A stretch of DNA of 14,007 nt from DASCNA01 sp036011305 (GTDB taxonomy: Bacteria; Verrucomicrobiota; Lentisphaeria; Victivallales; GWF2-38-69): positions 1 to 14,007 of the forward strand of contig DASCNA010000213.1 of the NCBI GenBank assembly GCA_036011305.1. The letters run 5' to 3'. Each line of letters opens with the position of its first letter. Within the stretch, counting starts at the first letter, position 1. The notes under the pieces were generated by a model. That model saw nothing but the letters and a program-made list of their open reading frames with translations. It was not told the origin of the DNA and made no database searches. Below, one piece after another: positions 8,670 through 13,503 of the stretch. Made by a program: the position numbers and the translations under genes.

Positions 8670-9039
8670 TAAAATTTATTAGGTACCATTTTATAATCTA
8701 AAGATTTTTTACCAAAATTAATAATAATTCCTAGTTCCATATTAGTAGTTTTAAAAATAATTTATAATTTGAGCAGTATGATCATCTGTTATTTCCGGTA
8801 ATGCTTTTAGTTAAAGTATAATTTTGTCATAACAGATAAAATCTGCAATATAGTATAACATCTCTATACTTGATAGATAATTTTTTCTCTCTTTCAAAAG
8901 GTATTTTGCATAATTTTAACTCATGCTCTAAAGCCTCTTGATATACTGCTTCAAGAAATCCACAATCTAGTTCTTTATGAACTTCCATGCACGCACCAAT
9001 TATACTGTAACTTTCTTCTTTTAAAATAATATTTTACAT
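8654..9039 (-). pseudogene. GxxExxY protein (PD-(D/E)xK family), pseudogene copy A
   Basis: Aligning this stretch with the intact copy at 10805-11200 shows four disabling changes. Codon 2 is AAA in copy B and TAA here. An 11-bp deletion lies at the position matching residues 61-64. The codon for the catalytic-type glutamate E80 (GAA) is TAA. One extra T in the 'INYLK' stretch shifts the frame. The remaining peptide still reads 'VHKELDCGFLEAVYQEALEHELKLCKIPFERE' when translated piecewise. That is closer to the family consensus 'VHKELG.GFLE..Y' than the intact copy is. The gene is dead by several independent hits, while its neighbour wzt is intact. It fills most of the otherwise gene-free stretch between 8641 and 9108. 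Confidence 0.9.
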
Positions 9040-9040
9040 C

Positions 9041-9066
9041 TTCGTATAATTAGTTTAATTCGTTAA
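9041..9066. repeat. Inverted repeat, outer end of GxxExxY cassette A
   Basis: This is the mate of 8644-8669, matching 20 of 26 positions ungapped. It sits directly upstream of the degraded GxxExxY start codon (9037-9039). It is more eroded than the equivalent end of copy B. Confidence 0.55.
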
Positions 9067-9108
9067 CAGTTGTTGGTTGATCGTTTTTTAAGCAACTATT
9101 TTTGTTAT

Positions 9109-9306
9109 TTATATGTCTTCTTGAGAAAAACCTTTATATTCTACTTTATAGTTTCTAAGTTTGTTTGTAAGATTTTTAGCTTTATGTTTTAGTTTATTTA
9201 ATCGATATTTTTTTGAATTTAATTTTACTCCTGCAATAAGAGCATTTTTCGTTAATTTGTTAATTGCGACAATGTCAATTTCGTTTTGATTGCCATGCTC
9301 CCAGTA
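9109..9306 (-). pseudogene. DUF234-type C-terminal fragment of an AAA ATPase, fused to a permease relic
   Basis: The last 65 codons of an open frame read 'YWEHGNQNEIDIVAINKLTKNALIAGVKLN' and end 'LRNYKVEYKGFSQEDI'. This is the C-terminal DUF234 nuclease-like region of archaeal-type AAA ATPases, whose consensus is 'yW...g.NEIDiVAin...k.AliaEVK'. The glutamate of the expected EVK is glycine here (AGVK), so a PD-(D/E)xK-like site would be lost. The ATPase domain is absent. Upstream in the same frame the sequence abruptly becomes ABC-2 permease (residues 27-62 of the 127-residue frame), so this is a junction of two gene fragments and not a real protein. The true C-terminus and stop of DUF234 appear preserved. 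Confidence 0.75.
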
Positions 9307-9590
9307 TGTTCCGGTTAATACATTGGCAGGATATGGAATATCAGTTTTTGTAATATAAAACATTTTAGCTGAATTTAAAAAGCACCAAACAATAGTAGTA
9401 ACTATCGGATTTAAAATGCCCATACTTAGCCAAGTATTGTCTGTCGATATTTTGCACTTATATCTCGAACAAACAGACGCCAAGCAAGACAACGTGACCT
9501 ATATAAATCTATGTACATTCCTTTGATCAAAGCCGATGGATTTCTTATTTGAGAATCAGGTGTATAAATTGTAGTTTTAAGTTCTGTCAT
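9307..9590 (-). pseudogene. Second Wzm-like ABC-2 permease, N-terminal pseudogene fragment
   Basis: An ATG at 9588-9590, 11 bp after kpsF/kdsD, opens 'MTELKTTIYTPDSQIRNP' and continues 'LYRSRCLAWRLFVRDISAKYRQTILG'. This is the N-terminus of ABC-2 polysaccharide permeases of the 'RSRELAWRLFVRDISA.YRQ' type, a different subfamily from the intact wzm. A TAA replaces the codon after 'TILG', where the family has Tyr/Ile before 'VWAF'. A missing T a few codons later shifts the frame. In the shifted frame the homology resumes as 'LNPIVTTIVWCFLNS' and ends at 'IPYPANVLTGT', where it jumps into a DUF234 fragment. A stop, a frameshift and loss of the remaining two thirds make this a dead gene. Confidence 0.8.
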
Positions 9591-9601
9591 ATATTTAAAT
9601 C

Positions 9602-10570
9602 TTATATTAGTTTTAATCCTGGCAAATCCTGACTGTCAACCAATCCAACTACTACATTGTTTCTATCAATTACTATTAAGTCATCAATCTTTTTATCTTT
9701 GATAAGTTTTAGTGCTTCAATTGCCAACTGATCACTAAATACAGTTACAGGATTTAGGGTCATATAATCCTGAACATATTTATTTAAAATAGAAATATCT
9801 TGAATAATTCTCCTGAGATCACCATCAGTAAATATTCCTTCTAATTCTCCCTTTTCATTTACAATTATAGCTGATCCGCATTTTGTTTCAGTAATTCTAC
9901 ACACAGTCTCCCTTATTGTACTGACTCTTTTTACCAAAGCAATTCCAGTTCGCATAATATTAGTAACTCTAAGAGTTACAGTTCTTCCAATAGTTCCTCC
10001 AGGATGTAATTTTTTAAAGTCTCCTTTTGAAAAACCACGAGCATTTAATAGAATCATTGCCAATGCATCACCTATAACTAGTTGTACAGTTGTAGATACT
10101 GTTGGTGCAATATTAAATGGACATGCCTCCTTATCAATACTGCTTTGAATAACATAATCAGATAATTTTGCAAGACTTGAGTTAATATTACTGGTTATAG
10201 ACACAATTAATACATTAAGTTTTTTTACTGCTGGAATTAAGCGAAGAATTTCATTAGTTTCTCCACTATAACTTAGAACTAATAACAAATCACTGTCATT
10301 AAGTATACCTAAATCACCATGCATTGCTTCAACAGGATGAAGAAATACGGAACTCGAACCTGTGCTAGTAAGCGTTGCAGATATTTTAGCTCCAATTCGA
10401 CCACTTTTCCCTAGGCCACATACAACAATTTTACCTCCGTTATTCAATATTTTTAGACATTTAGCTACTATGCTTTCAAAATCTTTATCCAGACTATTCT
10501 GCATTTTTCTTAATCCCTGTATTTCTAGTTCAAATACTTTTTTTGCCTGATCTAAATATGATGAATTCAT
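9602..10570 (-). CDS. kpsF: D-arabinose 5-phosphate isomerase (KpsF/KdsD family)
   Basis: The 322-residue protein interconverts ribulose 5-phosphate and arabinose 5-phosphate, the first step towards Kdo for LPS or for the linker of ABC-exported capsules. It has an N-terminal SIS domain (about residues 33-170) with 'GLGKSGRIGAKISATLTSTG' at 52-71 and 'HPVEAMHGDLG' at 78-88, then two CBS domains (about 205-260 and 270-322). By family alignment, K55, E107, E148 and H189 (in 'LHPGG') sit four residues before the E. coli KdsD catalytic set K59, E111, E152 and H193, so it should be active. Its length is normal for the family. The gene lies between two copies of a repeat, among gene fragments, yet is intact. 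Whether it is the housekeeping (kdsD) or capsule (kpsF) copy cannot be told. Confidence 0.92.
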   Translation of the reverse strand: MNSSYLDQAKKVFELEIQGLRKMQNSLDKDFESIVAKCLKILNNGGKIVVCGLGKSGRIGAKISATLTSTGSSSVFLHPVEAMHGDLGILNDSDLLLVLSYSGETNEILRLIPAVKKLNVLIVSITSNINSSLAKLSDYVIQSSIDKEACPFNIAPTVSTTVQLVIGDALAMILLNARGFSKGDFKKLHPGGTIGRTVTLRVTNIMRTGIALVKRVSTIRETVCRITETKCGSAIIVNEKGELEGIFTDGDLRRIIQDISILNKYVQDYMTLNPVTVFSDQLAIEALKLIKDKKIDDLIVIDRNNVVVGLVDSQDLPGLKLI

Positions 10571-10590
10571 GTTATCGGTATGTCCACTTT

Positions 10591-10791
10591 TCAGCTTCTT
10601 TCAGTAATAATGAAAAAAACAGGTTTATTTTTAGTTGTTTTTATTAGGGGGGGTAGTAGTTGTTGATAAATTCTGGGTGCAGAGTGTGCAAGTGTATCAC
10701 GGAGGGAGCTGTATCGATAAGCATCTCCGGTATTACGGTTATGATCGATAATGTATTTTTTCGAAAGATTTTCTACTTTTATGATAGACAT
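10591..10791 (-). pseudogene. wzt: Truncated wzt 5' fragment
   Basis: Residues 1-38 are identical to full-length Wzt except G16D. After 'LAHSA' the sequence becomes 'PRIYQQLLPPL', which still resembles the corresponding 'RGMYQRLRHPL' linker. It then loses all similarity and stops at residue 66, before Walker A. Hence no ATPase can be made. In another frame, 10572-10637 reads open and ends 'LLKEAEKWTYR' with a TAA one base before the kpsF ATG. That looks like the 3' end of some other, unidentified gene fused to the wzt stub. A run of seven G (10647-10653) lies near the break. It starts 3 bp from the GxxExxY cassette. Confidence 0.85.
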
Positions 10792-10794
10792 AAA

Positions 10795-10820
10795 TCAACG
10801 AATTTCACGAATTAATCGAA
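10795..10820. repeat. Inverted repeat, inner end of GxxExxY cassette B
   Basis: It begins TCAACGAATT and carries the GxxExxY stop codon (10805-10807). Its mate is 11202-11227. It is identical to 8644-8669. Confidence 0.65.
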
Positions 10821-11200
10821 TAAACCTTATTAGGTATTCTTTTATAATCTAAAGATTTTTTGCCAAAATTAATAATAATTCCTAGTTCCATATTAGTAGT
10901 TTTTAAATAATTTATAATTTGAGCAGTATGATCATCTGTTATTTCCGGTAATGCTTTTAGTTCAAGTATAATTTTGTCATAACAGATAAAGTCTGCAATA
11001 TAATACTTTGTTGAAATAATGTCACGATACTTAATGCGTAACTGTTTTTCTCTATCAAAAGGTATTTTACATAATTTTAATTCATGTTCTAAAGCCTCTT
11101 GATAAACTGCTTCAAGAAATCCGCATCTAAGTAATTTGTGTACGTTTATGCATGCGCCAATTATATTGTAACTTTCTTCTTTTAAGATAATATTTTTCAT
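10805..11200 (-). CDS. GxxExxY protein (PD-(D/E)xK nuclease superfamily)
   Basis: This 131-residue protein belongs to the GxxExxY family. The naming motif is 'GFLEAVY' at 27-33, after 'INVHK' where the family usually has 'VHkeLG'. A PD-(D/E)xK-like core follows: D70 in 'YIADFICYDK', then E80 and K82 in 'IILELKAL'. Next come 'HTAQIINYLKTTNMELGIIINFGK' at 91-114 and a final basic 'YKRIPNK'. The biological role of the family is not established. The acidic and lysine residues needed for nuclease chemistry are present. The start codon lies one base from an inverted repeat and has no Shine-Dalgarno motif. A pseudogene copy lies at 8654-9039. Its position between wzm and wzt suggests a passenger and not an export component. 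Confidence 0.88.
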   Translation of the reverse strand: MKNIILKEESYNIIGACINVHKLLRCGFLEAVYQEALEHELKLCKIPFDREKQLRIKYRDIISTKYYIADFICYDKIILELKALPEITDDHTAQIINYLKTTNMELGIIINFGKKSLDYKRIPNKVYSINS

Positions 11201-11201
11201 T

Positions 11202-11227
11202 TTCGTATAATTCGATTAATTCGTTGA
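11202..11227. repeat. Inverted repeat, outer end of GxxExxY cassette B
   Basis: Its reverse complement begins TCAACGAATT and matches 10795-10820 at 21 of 26 positions. It fills the space just upstream of the GxxExxY start codon, where a ribosome-binding site would be expected. Confidence 0.6.
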
Positions 11228-11234
11228 CTGTGGT

Positions 11235-12065
11235 TTAAATAACATCGGCGAATTCTCTTTCTGTTTTTCTGAATACAGTAAAACCTATTAAAAACATTGC
11301 TATTGCAACACAGATTGACAGTATAAAGCCTGGCCAGTAGATAATATTTTCTGTTCCTATAATGCACCATCTGAAACCGTCAATTACTCCGACCATTGGA
11401 TTTAATGAATATAACAAACGCCATTTACCTGGAACTATTGCACTACTAAATCCTACCGGTGATATATAAAGTCCAAACTGAACAATAAAAGGGAGAACAT
11501 ATCTGAAATCTCTATATTTAACATTGAGTGCTGAAATTAAATAAGTAATGCCAAGGGCTGTTAATATTGCAAGAATAAGAAAAAGCGGCATTAAAATTAT
11601 TTTCCAGTTTGGCATAAAGGCATAAACGCCCATAACTCCTATTAATATCACAAATGAAATCACAAAATCAATCAGGCTGACAATCATGGATGACGTAGGG
11701 ATTATTATTCGCGGGAAATATACTTTTGAAATCATGCTGGAGTTTTGAATAAGTGAATTTCCTCCCTCATTAAGTGTGTTACTGAAGAATTGCCATGGAA
11801 GCATTGCAGCGTATACCATTACAGCATAAGGGGCACCGTCTGAAGGAAGCTTTGCCAGTTTACCAAATATGACAGTAAAAACAATCATTGTAAGCAGTGG
11901 CCTTATAACGCTCCAGGCAATGCCTATGATAGTTTGCTTGTAACGAACAAGAATATCTCGCCAGGCTAAGAATAGAAACAGTTCGCGGTAAGACCATAAA
12001 TCACGAAAATATCTTCTATGAATTTTTCCTGCTTCGATGACTAATTTATATTTTTTTTCTGACAT
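11235..12065 (-). CDS. wzm: ABC-2 polysaccharide export permease Wzm
   Basis: This 276-residue integral membrane protein forms the channel through which the ATPase Wzt drives lipid-linked polysaccharide. The amphipathic N-terminus 'RDLWSYRELFLFLAWRDILVRYKQTIIG' at 21-48 is the classic gate-helix region, and 'WSVIRPLLTMIVFTVIFG' begins the first membrane segment. Further hydrophobic segments lie near 82-98, 124-150, 155-180, 188-210 and 244-265. 'YFPRIIIP' and the C-terminal 'FRKTEREFADVI' are hallmarks of the family. An in-frame TTG one codon upstream (12068) is less likely than this ATG. The start is 13 bp from the inverted repeat ending the four-helix-bundle cassette. Its ATPase partner was probably the adjacent wzt, now a stub, with the full-length copy far downstream taking over. 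Confidence 0.94.
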   Translation of the reverse strand: MSEKKYKLVIEAGKIHRRYFRDLWSYRELFLFLAWRDILVRYKQTIIGIAWSVIRPLLTMIVFTVIFGKLAKLPSDGAPYAVMVYAAMLPWQFFSNTLNEGGNSLIQNSSMISKVYFPRIIIPTSSMIVSLIDFVISFVILIGVMGVYAFMPNWKIILMPLFLILAILTALGITYLISALNVKYRDFRYVLPFIVQFGLYISPVGFSSAIVPGKWRLLYSLNPMVGVIDGFRWCIIGTENIIYWPGFILSICVAIAMFLIGFTVFRKTEREFADVI

Positions 12066-12078
12066 CAAAAATATAGTT

Positions 12079-12098
12079 TTAGGTTTTAAGAGTTAAGT
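12079..12098. repeat. Inverted repeat, inner end of four-helix-bundle cassette
   Basis: It reads TTAGGTTTTA, then AGAGTTAAGT. The first ten bases are shared exactly with the mate at 12563-12581, and the remainder is imperfect. Confidence 0.55.
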
Positions 12099-12100
12099 TT

Positions 12101-12187
12101 TTAATAATAGCGATTTGATAAAGGATGAAACATTTTTGATATTGTTATTAACTCGTTACTTAGTTCTATTCTTTTTCCTGAAGTAAT
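12101..12187 (-). pseudogene. Detached C-terminal coding remnant of the four-helix-bundle gene
   Basis: In the frame of the four-helix-bundle gene, but after its new stop codon, 28 codons read 'ITSGKRIELSNELITISKMF' followed by eight more residues and TAA. This is the usual last helix of the family ('..eL..eleeISKMl..Li'). Joined to the 87 residues encoded before the insert, it restores a protein of 115 residues, the normal family length. This shows that the original gene ran to 12101 and that 12188-12298 was inserted into it. Confidence 0.85.
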
Positions 12188-12298
12188 TAATTTAATCTAA
12201 GTTGGATTTAATTCCCCGACCCTTGGGTCGTTTCAACTTAAGCTTGCTTTTGCAAAGCTTTTTTGAAAAGCGTTAATACCTCGTAGGCTTGCCTCGAG
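12188..12298. mobile_element. Hairpin-rich insert of about 111 bp inside the four-helix-bundle gene
   Basis: On the minus strand the insert carries successive hairpins. The first has arms TACCTCG and CGAGGTA with an inner GGC/GCC around AA. The second has arms AAGCTTtGC and GCAAGCTT around AAAA. A third has an outer AAGTTG/CAACTT pair around CGACC-CAAG-GGTCG. It is more GC-rich than its surroundings. With the ends placed at 12298 and 12188 its length is 111 bp, a multiple of three, but it brings TGA and TAG stops in the host frame. The exact ends may be off by a few bases and no clean target-site duplication is visible. It encodes no transposase. Confidence 0.75.
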
Positions 12299-12559
12299 GT
12301 AGTTTACTTTTTTTGAGATATAAAGTTGTGTTCGTAGTTCTCCTGCTGAATCTTTTGCTATGTGTAAAAATCTTATATATTCTTTATGTGTACCACGTTC
12401 TGATCCTTCTGCAATATTTGAAGCAATAGAAACAGCTGCTCTTTGCATTTGATCTTTAAGAGAGTAGTCTTTGCAGCTTTGTAGTTCAGTATAAATATCA
12501 ACGGTTAAATTGCAGGCTCTTTTCCAGACCTCTAAATTTTCAAAAGATTGATATCCCAC
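12233..12559 (-). CDS. Four-helix-bundle protein (S23/IVS family) with replaced C-terminus
   Basis: The 108-residue frame starts at a GTG. Residues 1-87 are a typical four-helix-bundle family protein: 'SFENLEVWKRACNLTVDIY', 'QMQRAAVSIASNIAEGSERGTHKEYIRFLHIAKDSAGELRTQLYI'. The last 21 residues ('LEASLRGINAFQKSF' onward) do not belong to the family. They are encoded by the hairpin-rich insert, and the original final helix is stranded downstream (12101-12187). Proteins of this family are encoded in 23S rRNA intervening sequences and stand alone elsewhere. A relative, Avd, works with diversity-generating reverse transcriptases, but no reverse transcriptase or template repeat is seen here. Loss of helix four probably destabilises the bundle. 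Function is unknown. Confidence 0.8.
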   Translation of the reverse strand: MGYQSFENLEVWKRACNLTVDIYTELQSCKDYSLKDQMQRAAVSIASNIAEGSERGTHKEYIRFLHIAKDSAGELRTQLYISKKVNYLEASLRGINAFQKSFAKASLS

Positions 12560-12562
12560 TTT

Positions 12563-12581
12563 ACTTAAAACTAAAACCTAA
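12563..12581. repeat. Inverted repeat, outer end of four-helix-bundle cassette
   Basis: The reverse complement reads TTAGGTTTTA and then GTTTTAAGT. It mates with 12079-12098. It includes the stop codon of the upstream GT2 gene (12578-12580) and ends 3 bp before the four-helix-bundle GTG start. Confidence 0.55.
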
Positions 12582-13498
12582 CTTTTAAAACAATTTATCT
12601 TTTCTTCTACTCTTTGTAATCTATAATTTAATATTTTCTTGAAGCTGGCTGGAGTGAAAGTTTTTTGTTCTTTATTAGTCGAATATAGGAAATCAGTCCA
12701 TTTTTCAATTTGGTTTAATTTTATATTTTTTTCAGGATTTGAGTAGCCTGTTAATATAGCATGCATTTCTTTTTCTTTTTCAGAAATATCCCTTTCCAGC
12801 AGATCTTCTAACATTTGAATTTTTACATAAAAATGGTTATTCATTTGCTCCATTCTTTTTAGAATAGATACATTTGATTCATGCCATCGGTATTCCAGAA
12901 GATCTTCTTTTAGATTTACTATTTTATGATTTTTTGAAAGTCTGCACCATAATTCGTAATCCTGAGCGAATTTATATTTTTCGTTATAAAAATTGTTCTC
13001 TTCAATAATCACTGATGATTTCATCATTACAGATGGATGTGTCAGTGCATTCATGAAAAACAGAGTAGCTTTAATATCTTCAGGAGTGTAAGGGATATAT
13101 TTGTCATTATATCCGGTTTTTTCTGTGATGACATGGGAACCGCAAACCGCTATATCAGAATTTTCTTCTAAGAATTTAATTTGAACTTCAAATCTGTTTT
13201 TAGTAGAGATATCATCGACATCCATTCTGGCAATATATTTACCTGTGGCAAAACATAATCCTTCATTTAGAGATTTTGTGATACCTTTATTACTCTCATT
13301 ATCAAATATATTTATTCTTTTATCTTTATGGGAGTAATGATTTAATATATTGGCTGTGCCGTCTGAAGAGCAGTCATTAATGATTATAAATTCAAAGTTT
13401 TTATATGTTTGATTTAGTATGCTCTTTATTGAGTCTTCGAGATGAAGTTCGCCGTTATGTACCGGCATTATTACTGAGATGAGAGATTTCGGTTTCAT
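12578..13498 (-). CDS. GT2-family glycosyltransferase
   Basis: This 306-residue GT-A enzyme opens with 'SVIMPVHNGELHLEDSIKSILNQTY'. The nucleotide-binding 'INDCSSDGT' follows, then the DxD-type cluster in 'IARMDVDDISTKNRF'. 'NALTHPSVMMK' and 'AQDYELWCRLSKNHKI' further along are typical of GT2 enzymes adding sugars to O-antigen and capsule repeats. The last 80 residues are charged and helical-looking, without membrane segments. I chose the ATG at 13498, 5 bp after the regulator's stop. A TTG at 13516 would add six residues and overlap the upstream gene by 13 bp. It shares its general layout with the GT2 at 1317-2375, but the two are clearly different proteins. The acceptor is unknown. Confidence 0.92.
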   Translation of the reverse strand: MKPKSLISVIMPVHNGELHLEDSIKSILNQTYKNFEFIIINDCSSDGTANILNHYSHKDKRINIFDNESNKGITKSLNEGLCFATGKYIARMDVDDISTKNRFEVQIKFLEENSDIAVCGSHVITEKTGYNDKYIPYTPEDIKATLFFMNALTHPSVMMKSSVIIEENNFYNEKYKFAQDYELWCRLSKNHKIVNLKEDLLEYRWHESNVSILKRMEQMNNHFYVKIQMLEDLLERDISEKEKEMHAILTGYSNPEKNIKLNQIEKWTDFLYSTNKEQKTFTPASFKKILNYRLQRVEEKINCFKS

Positions 13499-13503
13499 TT
13501 TTA

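Larger units (their letters stand above)
8528..9066. repeat. Direct segmental repeat, copy A (wzt 5' end plus GxxExxY cassette)
   Basis: This stretch matches 10679-11227 in the same orientation along its whole length. In the first 110 coding bases of wzt I count 10 differences. The cassette part differs by scattered substitutions, an 11-bp deletion and a 1-bp insertion in this copy. The similarity starts inside wzt and ends beside the outer inverted repeat of the cassette. Recombination between copies A and B would delete kpsF and the relics between them. Confidence 0.9.
8644..9066. mobile_element. GxxExxY cassette, copy A (decayed)
   Basis: The degraded GxxExxY gene is bracketed by imperfect inverted repeats at 8644-8669 and 9041-9066. 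Compared without gaps they agree at 20 of 26 positions. One end is 3 bp from the wzt start codon. The other lies about 40 bp from the end of a DUF234 fragment rather than next to a wzm gene, as it does in copy B. No transposase is encoded. The term 'cassette' is inferred from the repeats and from the matching copy B. Confidence 0.6.
10679..11227. repeat. Direct segmental repeat, copy B (wzt 5' end plus GxxExxY cassette)
   Basis: This is the upstream partner of 8528-9066. Here the GxxExxY gene is open and the wzt portion is broken, the reverse of copy A. The cassette lies between the stop codon of intact wzm (11235) and the start codon of the wzt stub (10791). That is probably the ancestral arrangement, wzm then cassette then wzt. 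Confidence 0.9.
10795..11227. mobile_element. GxxExxY cassette, copy B (intact, inverted-repeat-bounded)
   Basis: This 433-bp unit is bounded by imperfect inverted repeats at 10795-10820 and 11202-11227, which agree at 21 of 26 positions without gaps. It contains only the GxxExxY gene, whose start codon is one base from one repeat and whose stop lies inside the other. It occupies nearly all the space between wzm and wzt: 7 bp remain to the wzm stop and 3 bp to the wzt start. No transposase is present, so any movement would need help in trans, or the nuclease itself. Confidence 0.6.
12079..12581. mobile_element. Four-helix-bundle cassette bounded by imperfect inverted repeats
   Basis: Imperfect inverted repeats at 12079-12098 and 12563-12581 bracket a four-helix-bundle gene. 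Both read TTAGGTTTTA from the outside inwards and then end in TTAAGT or TTTAAGT. The unit fits between the GT2 stop codon, which lies inside the outer repeat, and the wzm start, 13 bp beyond the inner one. This resembles the intervening sequences of bacterial 23S rRNA genes, which also carry a four-helix-bundle gene between inverted repeats, but here it sits in a protein operon. The unit is enlarged by a nested insert. Confidence 0.55.

Noticed and set aside
8641..9108. CRISPR array or insertion-sequence transposase in the gene-poor stretch
   Set aside because: There are no regularly spaced repeats and no transposase-like reading. The stretch is explained by the GxxExxY pseudogene cassette.
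9109..9492. Single 127-residue hypothetical protein
   Set aside because: Its first 26 codons are out of frame with the permease homology, its middle is ABC-2 permease and its end is DUF234. It is a junction of relics, so it is listed as two pseudogene pieces.
12233..12559. Avd accessory protein of a diversity-generating retroelement
   Set aside because: The fold family is shared, but no reverse transcriptase, template repeat or variable repeat is visible in the window.
12079..12581. Intervening sequence inside a 23S rRNA gene
   Set aside because: The flanking sequence is protein-coding (GT2 and wzm) with no rRNA similarity. Only the plan of the element resembles an rRNA intervening sequence.
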